A stretch of 64,000 bases of DNA from Straminergon stramineum (GCA_963920665.1 OY987269.1:10294501-10358500), one strand, 5' to 3'; counted from the first letter of the stretch, positions 1 through 13,405 are shown. A program made the numbers and translations. The notes: a model not told the origin generated them from the sequence alone.

Positions 1-435
1 TACACCAATGCTATTACAAATCTTTTTTTTTAATAAATTTTGAAAGAGAAATTCCAAAATTCCTTCAAAATTCGATTGCAAGTAAAATATTACTATTTTT
101 TGAGTAAAATTTGTTGGAATGGATTTGAAATGAAGTTCTCTTGACATGGTGATTTTTTGAAATTTTTGTGTTCATCAAATCTATGACCTCATTTTGGCAA
201 ATCCAATTTTGAACTAAAGTCAATGCAATTTGATTACTTGATATACTTTCACATTTGTAATTTAAAAAAAATATGTACTCTAATAACACCAAATCCAACC
301 ATTAGATAGAACAAGAACTTAATAATGTATCTCCACAACTTATAATAACTTTCATCCAAGTAGTTAGGAGGATGAAACTCGAGTTTCAATCTATTCATCA
401 TCCAAAAAATGGACATCGGAGTGCTTAGGGGTAAA
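1..435 (-). mobile_element. TTAA-type MITE, subfamily C (truncated by window start)
   Basis: This is an inverted copy of the element at 4133-4709; similarity runs from the first base to the terminus CTTAGGGG at 424-431. The flank is TAAA where other copies have TTAA, probably a point mutation. The other end lies outside the window. It has no coding capacity. Confidence 0.75.
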
Positions 436-1347
436 TCACCAAATGTCAAGTGACATCCAAATGTCATTCAGGATGTTGTTTCAACTAAGGTTTTGCACTA
501 GTGTATCCACCATATCAGAATTGGAGCGAGTTTATGTAGAACTCTTGAGTCACTATTTGAGATTGCTTTGAATGAAGGATTCCCTTCATTGGAGGTCATC
601 TCACACTTAGTTGTAAGTTTATATACAATTGCAACCTACCTGCAAAACCAAATTGTATAGATTCTATTCATATTAGTGTAGGACTAATTTCAAATACATC
701 TATTTCAACACTTTCAAAATTCATATTTTATTCTTATGGTATCCAAAAAAATATTCTAAGAGAATATAGAACCTTCTTTTGACTCCAAATAAGATCCAAA
801 TCTCGTTGAGAGAGATTAATAAATAGAACCATGCTAAAATTCTTTTTTTTGGATGATTTAGGTGATTTTAATCTCTTATGATATTCATATCAATTATTTT
901 TGGCAAGTTGGCAACAAGTTAGGCACTTCTATTTGTTGAATTGAATTCTTACACTTACTTATCATGGGTTTGGCCAAACAAAGTGACAATTTTTAATCAC
1001 TTTTAGGTCAAAAAAACAATTAAAAAGACTCTGTCATAAAAGACATATCAAAAACAAAATTAATTTACCACGTTTGAGAAAACATGAGCTACATTGTAAA
1101 GAAAATACTTGTGAGAAATCCATGGCTCTCTTAAATATTCATACCTTAGAAGTCACACATTGATTTTTCCTTGAGATTTCTCTACAAACAAAATTATCCA
1201 TTAGAGGAGATTTCAAGCCTACGAAGGGTTGCAAGTTCTCGGACTGTAGGGAATGTGAGAATTGCACTATAGTAGTACTGTAAAAGTAATCTGACATGGC
1301 CGAAGTTTGGCCATGTCATTATTTTTTTAAATGAAATATTTTTTATC

Positions 1348-1927
1348 TTAACCCCCAAAGTCCCAAGGCTATTTTTCTGTCAAAAACCACTCAAAACTGC
1401 TACTTCTATGCATTCATATAAGGAATAAAAAAATACTTTTTTAAGAATCTAACCGTAGGAACTTGTACCAAACTTTTCTTGGATCATATAGTGAAAATTT
1501 CATGATGTTTGACCGTACGGATTGAAAGATATTAGCATTCAAAGTGAAAGAAAAAGATTTTTTTTGAAGATGCTCCAATTGCCCGCAAAACAAGAAACTC
1601 TATATCTTTTACATCACTAATCCAAATGGAATGAATCAAAGCTTCCCATTTAGACAAAAATATTATCTATGAGAATAAAATAATTAGAAAATATATTTCA
1701 ATATTATAAAAAAAAATTTGATGCCTGCTCTCCTCCATTTTGTGGTTATTGTGGCATAACTTTTGCTCCTGAGCACCTATTGGAATAAAAATTATATTCC
1801 CAGAAAGCTAATAAGTTTTTCTATCTTACGAGAAAGTTTAAAAAAAATTCACTAAAAATTGAGCTCATAGGAACCTACCCGAAATCCATTTTGTCCCCCA
1901 TAGGGACATTGGGACTTTAGGGGTTAA
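1348..1927 (-). mobile_element. TTAA-type MITE, subfamily A (internally deleted copy)
   Basis: TTAA at 1348-1351 and at 1924-1927 flank a 572-bp core. The ends are CCCCCAAAGTCCCAAGG and, read inward from the right, CCCCTAAAGTCCCAATG. Both ends match those of the longer copy at 19327-20243 in opposite orientation, so this looks like a deletion derivative. No direct repeat extends beyond TTAA. It has no coding capacity. Confidence 0.82.
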
Positions 1928-4132
1928 ACTTCTTTTTTTCATTTCAGAACAATTTTTTTTCCTAAATTTTGAAAAGAAAAAAAATTCTGACAACGGCTAG
2001 CCATTCCCTCATTGCATCAAGATCAACAAAGGGGACAGGCCTAAAATGGCCCTTTGCAGGCTTGAAATCTCCTCCAATGCAACATCAATTATTTTTTTTT
2101 CCTACAACTTGAAACAATCTTTATCTGAATTCATAAGTGGATTCAAAGATTCCAAAATAACCAAATAAGCTAGGGTAGCCTAAGAACCATACATGAAATT
2201 TAAAAAGCACATTAGTGTACCACATCCACCAATAACACCAACCAACTAACAAAAATCTTGTGGAATACGGGTAGAAATTTACATTTGAAGGAGTTGCACC
2301 TCATTGTGCTCCTTTTCTACAATTAACTCCTGAAGATTCTTGCCTAAAATGTATTGCCTCTATTCTTGAGAGCCTAGGATTGCCTCTAAGTACACCTATT
2401 TTAGTACTACTAAAATTCACAATTAATATACATGATTTCCAAAAAAAGAATTTAAAAAGTTTTAAATATACTTTTGACTTCCAACAAGTTGATCTAGAAA
2501 AAAGAATTGGCCATTTGTTAATAGGAACAATACTAAATAGCTAATTTGGATACAATTGCGTGTAAACTATACCCCTAAAGAGAAAATTTTGGAATTGTAG
2601 TGCAATCCAGGTCAATATACTGTTGAGGTGGAGAATGCTAAAATTGAACCAGTTTTTGTGACAAATTCTATAAAGGGTTCCCAAATGAATTGTGGTGAGA
2701 TACAAAAAGGACTTAATCATAGTTCAAATTAACTACTTTTGATGAGGAAAAAAATGATGTTTATCCTTTAAGTCCTGATGTTGTTTTGGTGAGAGTAAGA
2801 ATATAGACAAAATCTTTAGTAGATGTATGATTATTGAAGATAGAAGAGCCATGGTGAAAAAAGTAATAATATGAGCTTGAAGAATGAGTAATAGACAATG
2901 GGAATGCAAAAAATTAGGATAATCCATTGTTGTTATTGTGAGAATTTGGAGTTTCTTGATTATAGTGTATATAATGTTGTAGACTAAGACGTATGAAACA
3001 TGTGCAAGTATAAGCTTGCAACTCTAGCAACCTCATAAAGAGTTTTTTGTTGCAAGGATCTTTCAATTTTGTAGACATTGATTTCATAATTCATACCAAG
3101 TATTCAACATTGAAAATTACACCTTGTATGTGTGAAAATACATGCTTAATATGAGAAACACTTGACATGGGTGTTAACAAAAATTTATACTCAAAATTGA
3201 CATAAATTTAGTTGTGTTTCTTTCGTGACTCATTGACACTTGCATAGGGGTAGTTGAAGCCAACATTTGCAACAAAAGATAGAATAAGGCTTGGATAAAA
3301 AGCACATCATTGACCATTATACATGAAAATACTAAACGCTTTGCTATGGAATATTATATGCCATATTTCTTTATGGCAACCTTCTTTCCAAAAAGTGTCT
3401 ATCCACTCGTGCCATCTTTGTGTAACTTGCTTTCCCCTCCAACACCACCAATGTTGTTCAAGATGTAGAAGGGACACGTCTTTTGCAATTCTTACCACTT
3501 ATTTTCCATGTTATACGGAGATTGGCAAACATAGTTGTGTAAAATCACACATAATTGTTGCATGTAGTGATATTTTCCAGATCGTATTGCTCAAATTCAT
3601 TCTCTATCAAAAAAAAATTATGGACCTCCATTATTGTCCTAACTCAATTCCAATTCCTCTCAAATTATGAATTATTTCTATTGTACTGACTCCAGAACCC
3701 AGTTTGCAGTACACTGGGCCTTCATGAGTTAAGGGGAGTGATTTCTTATGGAATGCAGGTCTGTTTTTCTCAAACAGTTCAGTTTGGTCTGACATCAGAA
3801 AGACGGTAGTTCAGCAATTAACCACACTAATTATCATAATGATAAAAACTGAGGGCCATTTTCAAACAAGGAATTAAATTTTTCTTTTTTAAACTATTTT
3901 TAAACAAATGAAACAAGGAAGGTTTTCAATCGGTCAACATGTTGGTATGAGCAGTATCATCCTGAGCCCGCTTGAAATTGGAAGACCGGCAGGTAATTTG
4001 GGTCTTTCATCCAGCTGCAAGCTGCCAAACTCCACTTATTAGTCACAAACACTTACGCAAACACTTACACAAACACTTACACAAACATAAACACAAAGCA
4101 GCATCAGTCAGATCTTCCTGGAGCATGGTTAA
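1928..4132. other. Intergenic, no gene seen
   Basis: AT-rich sequence with short unconnected open frames on both strands (for example 3323-3670 +). Composition and frame lengths give no reason to call coding. A short minisatellite occurs at 4044-4096. Confidence 0.5.
4044..4096. repeat. 12-bp minisatellite (ACAAACACTTAC)n
   Basis: About four consecutive copies of a 12-base unit with one or two substitutions each. Confidence 0.85.
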
Positions 4133-4709
4133 TTAACCCCTAAGCGCTCCGATGTCCATTTTCTGGACGATGAACAGATTGAAACTGGAATTTCATCCTC
4201 TTAACTATTTGGATGATAGTTATTCTAATTTGTGGAGATAGGTTATGAAGTTGTTATCTTATCTAATGGTTGGATTTGGTGTTACTTGAGTACATATTTT
4301 TCTAAAATTATAAACGTGCAAGTATGTCAAGTGGTCAAACTGCATTGACTTTAGTTGAAAATTGGATTTGCCAAAATGAGGTCATAGATTAGAAGAACAA
4401 AAAAATTTCAAAAAATCACCATGTGAAGAGAACCTCATTTCAAATCCATTCCAACAAATTTTACTCAAAAAATGATAATATTTTGCTTGTAATTGAATTT
4501 TGAAGGAATTTTGGAATTTCTCTTCCAAAATTTATAAAAAAAGATTGGTGATAGAATTGGTGAATCTAACCATACAGATGGAATCTACAAATCAAAATCT
4601 ACACTTTTCATTTGTATATCAATTCCAAAATATGCTTCCAAATAGCACTTTGTAATGATTTTTCTCAAATCATCAATTCTAAAGATGAATCTGGACGTTT
4701 AGGGGTTAA
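4133..4709 (+). mobile_element. TTAA-type MITE, subfamily C
   Basis: TTAA at 4133-4136 and 4706-4709 enclose a 569-bp core that starts CCCCTAAGCGCTCCG and ends GGACGTTTAGGGG. The terminal inverted repeat is about 10 bp (CCCCTAARCG). An inverted relative occupies 1-435, and a short fragment like its left end is at about 28326-28375. It has no coding capacity. Confidence 0.85.
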
Positions 4710-6501
4710 AACCAGTGCGGTAAAATGTTGTGGAGCGACAGACAAGGAAGGGAAGTGGAAAGGAAAAGGAAAAGGTAGCCAGGAAAGGGACGGATAGTAC
4801 AGTCCAAGGCCACCAAGCAAAGCCCAGCAGGCAGGTACAAGCTAGCTGCCTCCCTTGCCCTGATGTCAGACTGTCTCCAGTAGGTCGAACCATTTCAATC
4901 TGTCCTCGATCGCCGGTTTCATTCAAGTCTACCTTTGCCTCATAAGCTCACCTTGCAGGAACATTTTCATTGCAGTGAAGTGAAGCGAAGCTTAAGTTAA
5001 GTTAAGTTAGTAGTAATTTTATTTTTTTTGACACAAATGAAACGTGATTTCATTGCAGAGGAAAGATACAAGCCAGCCAGCCACAAGTGGCCTGGTCGGG
5101 GACAAGAGTTAGTAGTAATTTTCGTACCACACGTCTCACTGCAGCAAGCAAGAAATCTGCTCCTCCCGGCCTGGAGTCCTGGCCATCCCCGGCCCTTCCC
5201 CCGAGAAAAAACCCCTCTCGATCACTGTCGATCTGCACCAAGCCTGTCACCACAGCTAGTCAGAAAGGGCCGGACCCAGCTTGCTTCCTGCGTCCCTTCC
5301 ACACATGCCAAACAGCCATTTGAAGCAAGCGAAGCTTATAGTTGTTCACCAGACCTTTCTTCTTACTTATTAATCACCTCCTGCACGCAAATGACCACCT
5401 CGCTTGCATTGGGAAATGTAGCACCAGCTAGCTAGCTAGCTAGGCTTAGGATTACAGTTTCAGTTACTCTCGATCAGACAGACAAGTTCGAAGTGAGTCG
5501 ACATCATCAGTAAAGTTACGCTTGAATTGCGAGCTCTGTAGGTTAAGCGTGGCATTGTGCTATGGCTATGTGACTTCACTGGAACGATTTCAGTTTAAGT
5601 TACTTACCCCAAGCCATGCAATTAAGTCAATGACAATCGAGTTTGGAAATAAGTTACAGGTACTGCGCGCAAGGAACGCCAACTGACAGCGGGAGTAGTG
5701 ACTTAGAGGGAGACGGAGAGGGGGGCGGGGGGGCGAGGGCAATCTAGGGATAAGGGGAGACTTCTTGCAGGCACCTGCATCAATTGAGATCGACAGACAG
5801 ACAGAGAGGGAGGGGCTAGAGAGACAGACAGACACACAGACGACTCCAGTTAAGTTACGTTAGTACGTGGCGCTGGAGCAGGAAGACTCTGCACTGAATT
5901 GCATGAAAGGAAGGACGGCACTGGCATGGCTTGCTACCTGACTGAGAGCTAGCTAGCTACTGAAGTACTCACAGAAGACTCCTGGCCTGTCTAGGGCAGA
6001 GCTATGAAGACCCTGGAGCTTCAGCCGCCTGTAGGGAGGCTCAAGGGAGTATCATATTGCATAGCTCAGTGTTGTTGAAGTTAAGCTAGACTTCAACTGC
6101 TTTTTGCGACAACGGAACCACTATCATCGACCTTAAACTTTCTAGCTATAACTCAAGCTTAGCTTGCTCTCAGTCAGTGTCGATTGCGACACGTTTCTGT
6201 GTTTGAACCTCGTGTGGTAGCTAGCTAGCTGAGGACCAATCTCACAAATTGAGAAACTTCTTCCCAGTAGCTTAGCTTTATACCACTTTGCAGTGATTTT
6301 GAATTGGTGGATTCAATTCGATTTGATTCTCAGCTATTAATTAGTGGTGCCTGGTGGTGGGGTTCCTCAAGGATTAATCAGGGCTAGCTTCGGTGGCGTA
6401 GTTTGCACCTCATTAGGAGCTTCTGTGATAGGGTATTGTGGGACTGAGCAATTAAATTTCAGAGACTGAGGCGAGGAATGGTTTGTAATAGTATTCCAAG
6501 A
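4710..6501. promoter_or_regulatory. GC-richer upstream region of the EPFL gene
   Basis: Base composition rises clearly over the flanking DNA, and the stretch has many GCTAGCTAGC runs, AGACAGACAGAC repeats (about 5791-5840) and GA-rich tracts. It likely holds the promoter and 5' leader of the peptide gene. I cannot place a TATA box or transcription start. Open frames here (such as 5028-5435 +) overlap on several frames and look non-coding. Confidence 0.45.
5015..5090 (-). repeat. Possible retroposon 3' end (T-run plus ACAAATGAAAC motif)
   Basis: A T-rich run is followed by GACACAAATGAAAC, then ATTTCATTGCA, then AAGTACAAAG-like text. The same arrangement recurs at 27056-27110 and 38165-38250. 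Read on the - strand these would be shared 3' ends finishing in poly-A, as in a LINE or SINE family. The family is not identified. Confidence 0.4.
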
Positions 6502-8003
6502 ATGCCACTTCTCAGTTGCCGACTGTTGATTCTCAGTCTGACTATGGTGCAGCCATTTCTTGCCGTTGTTGCTGGTCGACATATTCCTGGTGAGTACGTC
6601 GTCAGTCTACACGTACAGCTTCTCAGACAGTTTCAAAATTTTGCTGTTTAAGGACGTCTGCTTGCCTGTGACGCACTGAGAGATCGGTGCTGTTGTGTTG
6701 ATTGGATTGTAACTTCGTTGTTGTGTTTCTTTCATGTATGATCTTGTTTCAGCAGCTGCGCCAATGGTCAGTACTGCGAGTTTTTCACCAACGCCACAAA
6801 TCGAGTTAAGCATTGCAGCTGCTGCTGCGGCTCTAACTGCAGATGATCAAGAGACGGAATTTGCAGTAATAACGTGGAAACGTGGCCGCCACTATCAGGT
6901 AAATATATATTCATTTGGCCCAATGCTTCACTTGTACTTTCACGGTATAACTGTCTAGTCCATCCGACTTGGCTGGAACTGGTAACTGAAAAAATTGTTG
7001 TGCTTGTGGTATTTGTAGTGTCATATTTGAGTCCAATTGGGTGAACACTCACGAGTGTATTGTAGTTGGAGTGATCGGTCATGGATAGTTGCGATGAAAC
7101 AGATTTCCTAAAAGTTAGGAGGTCTTCTGTTTCATGTGAAAATTTGGGGAGTGGACAATGATTCGGTGAAGTGAATACACTACTTGTATCTTACAAGCTG
7201 GATGCAACTCTGGTAAGCTGGAAGTAAGCGTGGATTCCGATTGAAATGGACCCAGAATTAATTTCAGTGCTAATCGGAAGAGGAATTGATGTCCTGAAAG
7301 TTCATCCAACTTGGCTCCAATTGGTCACTAATTTTACTGTTCTGCTATAGTAAATTTTTTAGGGAACCTATGTGTGCCAAGATTGTAGACAACTCACTCA
7401 GCAACTGGACATGAGTTTCCCTAGTGATTGGTCATGGATTGTTGCAATGATACAGACTTTCTAAACTTTTAAGGGGTCTGTATATTTCATTTGTAAATCA
7501 AGGGGAAATGATTTGGTGAAGTGGATGCACTGCTTGTATCTTATAAGCCAGATGGATGCAACTGAACATTGGAATGTTGGAATTAGGCGTGGATTCCATT
7601 TGAAATGGACCCCATGTTTGTAGGAACCTGGTTTTATTGCAATTTCAGCTCAAGATATTATTAGTTAATTAATGAGAAATCACTGATGGTCAACATTCGA
7701 TGAGAATAGTACATTCATTTTAAATATAAATTGTCATGATTGTGCATGTTGCAGGATTTGCCATCACCTCATATAAACATTATCCGTGGCAACGTTGAAG
7801 GAGCCGGAAGCGTGAAATCAATCCAAGGACACAGGTTGCTACTAGGCTCGGCTCCGCCTTCTTGCGCAGGCAAGTGTGGAACCTGTGTACCCTGCAGTCC
7901 GATTCACATTTCCCTGGGAGGGCCACACGGGTCGTTGACACAACAAGAGTACTACCCAGAGGCTTGGAGATGCAAATGTGGCAACAGGTTTTTCATGCCC
8001 TAA
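6502..8003 (+). CDS. EPFL: EPIDERMAL PATTERNING FACTOR-like secreted peptide precursor (three exons)
   Basis: Exons 6502-6589, 6753-6898 and 7755-8003 join in phase (1, then 0) to give 160 residues. Donors are CTG|GTGAGT and CAG|GTAAAT; acceptors are TTTCAG and GTTGCAG. Residues 1 to about 25 form a hydrophobic signal peptide. A low-complexity Ala-rich pro-region follows, with six alanines near residues 49-56. The mature domain starts at GSAPPSC (109-115). Its six cysteines are C115, C119, C122, C125, C151 and C153, and it ends EYYPEAWRCKCGNRFFMP. This spacing is diagnostic of the EPF/EPFL family; the six-cysteine form and the C-terminus most resemble the EPFL4-6 (CHALLAH-type) group. Known family members are secreted and bind ERECTA-family receptor kinases, with or without TMM, to control stomatal spacing and organ growth. 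The start is the only ATG in exon 1 that yields a signal peptide. No expression evidence is available, so the untranslated regions are undefined. Confidence 0.93.
6960..7615 (+). repeat. Diverged tandem duplication inside EPFL intron 2
   Basis: Two direct units of about 310-345 bp (about 6960-7304 and 7305-7615) share CATCCRACTTGGCT, GGTCATGGATWGTTGC, TGCACTGCTTGTATCTTA-like and GCGTGGATTCC blocks in the same order. Neither unit has coding capacity in the gene's frame. Confidence 0.7.
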
Positions 8004-11000
8004 TTGAGCTACTCTTGTGATGAGATCGAATCAAAAAACTGGATTGACATTGATCGATACTCCCTCTTCTCTCAACCACCCGACTTGTTTCGATCGATCT
8101 TCCAAAGAAAATTAAACTTATATAGCCTATATTTTTCTGATGTTCCCTTGGAGTCTGAGCTTTCACTAGATAGATAGCTGGCCATGGCGTTTCTGAACTT
8201 AGGAAGGAAGTTGAACAGCCTGACAGCCAAATCCAAGGTACAGCTTGTGAAGATCGCATATTACTAGCTATCGACCGGCCAGGCCCATGATGCACAAATC
8301 TCCAGCCTCTGGAAGACTGGAACATGCACTATATCGTAACGTGGTTGACAGTGGGGAAGAAATATCATCTAGGCTAAGTTAAGCTAGCTCCTCCATAGGG
8401 TTGCATCAGAGAGAGAGAGAGATATTGGATTGTACAATTATAGTGACATGCAGACTCTGATTGATACCCTGTGACTGTGTAAATTACGCTGATCGAGATT
8501 GAATCTGATCGATAGACAGACCTTTCTGTAATAAGACACTAGGGAGCTGCAGCAACTGATGCAAGAGTACTACTTACTACCCATCCACCAAGCTAGCCAG
8601 ATAGCTGGGACCGTCCGACTGTGGGTTTTTGGACAGACTCGGGGCGTAGAGCCCAAGGCGTGCATGAACCGGGAAGTTTTTACAATTACGTTACTTGCTT
8701 TTAGTTTGCACTGAAGGGTCACATGCATTATGTTAAGTTTTAGAAGTTTTTACTTCACTAGGGATTTAGCGAAGGGGAGTGCGTACTAAGTTTTGATTAT
8801 TTTTTAGGTCAGTTGCTGATCGAGTTGATACTAACTAGCGCAATGTCCTGCCCTTGGCATTTGGGATCGGATGATTGGATTAATATGTAAATCAGTGCAG
8901 TTGATTACAACTTCCACGGTGCTATCTTTCGTTTGTTCAGACCTTTTTTACGTAGAACAAATTAATCTAATAGAGCGAGCGAGCAAGCGAGAGAATTGAA
9001 AGTATTGCAAGTCGATCGGCGGTGAAGTAGCTAGCTTAGCTAGTAAAATTACCATTTCTGTGTTGAAATTTACTGTGTTTGTGCATATGTTTGAGAGAAT
9101 ATTTCATTGCATCATGGATGGTAGAATTGGTGAGTCGCATTGAACTCCAGCGACCGACCAATGCAAGCACATGTATATATGCGCGAGTTTCGGAGCTTGC
9201 AGTAATAATTCGAAGGCAGTGATTCGAAGAGCAGGAAGGGACAAGCTAGTGGGATGAGACATACGCCAAAATTGGAGGTGTACTTGAGAAGGCAGACATC
9301 CTGGGGATTGCGACAACGCCTATCAGACACACAGCAGACACCGCCGGAGTACCCCTCTATGGTCATTTAATATGGCCATGTGAAGTGCAAGTTAAGTGAG
9401 CTCGATGAAACAAGTAGTAGTCACATTGAAATTGATTTACGCACGCCTGTGGGACAGAGACCGACCAAGTCTCCCAGTGTAACATTTTTAACTTCTATTG
9501 AACTGTGAACTCCACTTACAAGTAAGGGTGAAAACTGTTGTTAAACGTACTGTCGTAAAACTGCCAATATTGTCCTCTTACTAACGGAGGAGTAAACATT
9601 AGCGTTTTCTGAAACACGATTAATCCCCCAGATGGAGAACATTTCAAGGTATGGATGCACTACTAGGGTTCACACCATACAACAGCGTTTGAACGTGGAA
9701 CACGAAAACGTAATTTCACACAATTGACATTCCGTCAACCTTCTCAGTGAACAACGTTTTTTTTAACATGGTTGGTGAAAAAGATTGCTCGTTTACAGAA
9801 GTAGGTTCCAAAATTTTCATTTTTGCGGAAAAATATCAATACGTTGCGAGCTAAAGTAATTTCCAAATGTAGCTACACGTGTTTCAAACATTGCTACAAA
9901 TGCTTCTACAAATGCTTCAAACGTTGCTAAACCCTCCAAATTTGATGCATGAAATTTTAGAGCACACCCATTCCAACTTCAAACATTCATAACTTCTTCA
10001 GGAAGAGTCAGAATAATTAGAGTGAAAAACGAATCAAAGTGAGATACATGCCTTGCTTTGAAAGCCAGAAGCAGTGCTTCTTGAACACGTACCCCTCAGC
10101 TCCTTATTGCATCTAACTACCCTAAAAGTTACTGGTCGAATTCTCTCATGATTCCAGGGTGTCCAACAAGTGTGGGTGATGACTGAAATCATGTCCCGCC
10201 AGACATGGCAGCATGGCAGCAAGCAAGTGCAGAGACTGCTGCAATTGGTCTGTCGTTGACTTGTCAGGTGCAGAACACAACAGAAAACTGACAATCCTCT
10301 GGAGTGAGTCTGGAAGCTAATTAAAACTACGGTAAGGAACCAATTCAGTTCAGTTTAGCCTTTTTTAACAGCACCGAATTTCAGTATTGAAGGTATGTAC
10401 TATGTACACGGTCAGTACACCCATAATCAACACTGCCCCAAATCGCAACACCTACATTTCGACTTAAAAAACGTCACTTCAGGCAATGGAATTCTGGTCC
10501 GATTCATTTGTCTCAAAAAAAAATCACATTTTCCTTAGATATCGATCACATACGATGAACACATTCAGAACATGGGAAGCTACGAGAGTCTACTTACGGA
10601 GTACTACTTAGTGTTGGTTTTTCAGTACACCCAGAGATGATACTTTGAAAATTCATTACTTATTCATACGGTGTCCTGAAGATGCATGCTCAAGTGCGTT
10701 GAAATCCTCTTTCAATTGCCAATAAGATCCAGTAACAGTAATTTTATGTTTATTAGTAGTAACTGTGCTCAGTTGTAATTAGTGACGACTACTATGGGTG
10801 CGAGGGCATACTATAACTTCAGTGACTGCATCTGCCTGCATTCCCAGGTTCCCGCAACGTAAGATAAGCTTAGTTCTGAAGGTTTCATGATTGATTCCAC
10901 CAGCCTTTCCTTAATGAATTTTTCTTCCTACTAACTTAACTTATACTCGATTGCTGGATTTTGAGAGTCGGGTCAAGACTCCAGAGTCAAGACGTACTCC

Positions 11001-11243
11001 AAGGACATCAAATTGGTAGTACCGCAGTACGTGAGGTCTGATCAGGCACTACGGCGTCATAAAGATTCTTCGAGATGAAATTAATATGGCTTCAATCTCG
11101 AAGCACTCACTCCAGCACTCCGATGCAGGAGCCTCCTGCCGGCCTAGCGACCTCACCACGTAAGTACTTTCACACCTGCAGCCACGGCAGTCATTTGGGG
11201 TTCCATTTATTAAACAAAACTATTAACTTCAAATTCCTTAAAG
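8004..11243. other. Intergenic, no gene seen
   Basis: Sequence after the EPFL stop. It is first moderately GC-rich with GA repeats (8407-8423), then mixed. No splice-supported gene, RNA gene or complete mobile element is recognised. Confidence 0.5.
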
Positions 11244-11550
11244 ACTAAGGTAAGAGGTCCATAAATCGCCCATTTAAGAGCTGAAACTGAATTTGGAATT
11301 TGGGGAGGTGAAACTTCTTGGAATAAATTTCATTTCATTTGTATAAAAAAATAAAAAAATTTAACTTCTTGGAATATTTTTCAGTGCATTTTTCTAGAAA
11401 AATAAATGGAATTGGCATTTAACTCAAGTAGTTTCATATGATTTGGAACTTTGTGGAATTAGTTATGAATTTTTGAAGTTGAAATGCAATAGGCTCTAAA
11501 ATCACCCACCTCATGAAATGTAAACTACCTGTACATTGTTGGTACAATGA
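11244..11550 (+). mobile_element. TA-flanked mariner-type MITE, 3'-truncated copy
   Basis: Starts TA-AGGTAAGAGGTCCATAAA at about 11244. It matches the copies at 21529-21861 and 47433-47762 through the GGGGAGGTGAAACTTCTTGGAAT and CACCCACCTC segments. The right terminus is not recognisable. Confidence 0.65.
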
Positions 11551-12399
11551 AAAAGCAACATGTACAAATATTGCAAAGTTTCATGCTCCAAGTCACAAGA
11601 GTGGCGAGTAATGTTCTTTCTCATCACGAGTCTTTGGTTTCACAATATCAAACATAAGCTCAATCACATGCATGGCAATAGGAATTTCATATCATTAATA
11701 TTCTTCTATTGGGCAAAGACATCTAAGTTCTTAGCTATGTCTTATTTAGAGACAAAGTATTTTCTCAATTGGCATTCCACACAAATTCAATTTAATCAAA
11801 AGAATTTGGCTCAAGGTGCATACAATTGTTCCTTGGGTTTTGTAGATTTAGAAAAATAACTTGGTTTTTCAACAAACAATCTTAGCCCGTTGTCACATTG
11901 TAAATGCATTCATTATGTGAAAATACATAATTGTTTGTTAAATTGGAGGATTATTTTTTACTAGTCTCAAGAAACAAATGGGATCATACTTCACTTGAAC
12001 TCTTTTTTTCACCTTTATTTGACAAACATTTAGATCTTTGATTTCTATACTTTAAGATATTTTAGTATTTTAGTTTACGTGTTTGAAGTTGTAAAAAACA
12101 AAAGGTAAAGCTTGTTTTACCTTTCTTTGGTGTTTTTAATAGATTAGAAGTTCACGTAGATGATGAAGATAGACTTATCAAGGATAAGAGGTGGTCCATG
12201 AGTGTATTATGGCCCATGTGGCATCTTAGTGGCCAAAATCCACTTGCTTATGTGGATAGCATGAAGGTTGAGAGTCATCTTCTTCTTCCTCCTTGTTTGC
12301 TTGGGAGAAGTCGTTACTTTGGGAAGTCATTGCACATTGCACATAGAGGTTTTGCAATGAAATTTTGAGAGCTTGTGTATCTTCTTTTTGTGTTTCCGA

Positions 12400-12790
12400 A
12401 AAGTTATCACTCATTAAGTTTGAGGTTAATATATGCAAATTATGAGTTTAGGAGTGAAATGTTTGGAGTTGCCTCGGACTTTCAAGAGAGTGAACTTTGG
12501 TAAACTATGAAAGGTGGACAGTACGTTAGTTTTAAGTGAGACTTAAAGAGGTTGTAGATATTCATGTTAACTTTCCAAAATGGTATTATTTTCTTAGTTT
12601 GAAGCTAGTATGTGAAAGTTATGGGTTTGAGAGTGAAGTGTAGGTGAGCTGCCTTTGAGTTGGGAAGGGTGAATTTTGACCGACCATAAAAGTCGGATAG
12701 TACCTTAGTTTTGAGTGAATTTTGGAGAGGTTGTAGAACTTTTTGTTAACTTTTCAGTGACACGTCACACTCTTAGTTTGGAGTTGTAGT
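12400..12790. repeat. Diverged direct duplication (about 190-bp unit)
   Basis: Blocks at about 12400-12590 and 12592-12785 share, in order, TTAGTTTGA, GTGAAATGT/GTGAAGTGT, TTTTGAGTGA-type, AGAGGTTGTAGA and GTTAACTTT segments. No coding potential is seen. Confidence 0.5.
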
Positions 12791-13405
12791 GCGTTCATGA
12801 CACTCATTCTTCTATCAAACACTTCTCTAAGGGGGAGTTTATGGAGGATATGACTTTTTTTCTACTATCTTTTACCACATATGATGTATATTGAGACTCC
12901 ATGACATCTTTTGAGGGGATAATGGAGATGTGATATTATATTGGTTCATATGGCATCATCCGGGGGTTTATTATTATGTTTCTGATTTTATATGACCATG
13001 GGATTTTCCATTATTTGGGCCACATCTACTTGCAACTAGAAGCCCCGCGATTTTCTAAGGCAAGGCTTCTCTGTTCGACACGGTGTAGTGTTATTTGCAT
13101 CACATGTGGCATGACTTCTTTAATTACAGGAGGGCCAAATGGGCCCAAATTAGCAACTCTCTAGAATACTCCCCAGATGCATAGCACAAGCTTCTTGACA
13201 TTTTCATGAAGCATAGATGCATATTTGACTTCTTTGCGGTGAGGATGCAAGATAGCCAAGGTAGGTGACTTTGAATGTCTTTGCCAACTTTGTACATATT
13301 CCAACCCCTTTGACCAAATCCACTGACACAACGGTATGGTGTCATTGCCTCTTTCAACCAACCGTAAGAAACCTCATAGCTTTGCGTTGCATGTGTTATG
13401 CACAT

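Noticed and set aside
1348..1927. Interstitial telomere array
   Set aside because: The CCCTAAA heptamers occur singly at element ends and are not tandemly repeated.
5028..5435. 135-codon open frame on + strand
   Set aside because: It overlaps other open frames on both strands in a GC-richer region, begins in a dispersed repeat, and has no domain, splice or homology support.
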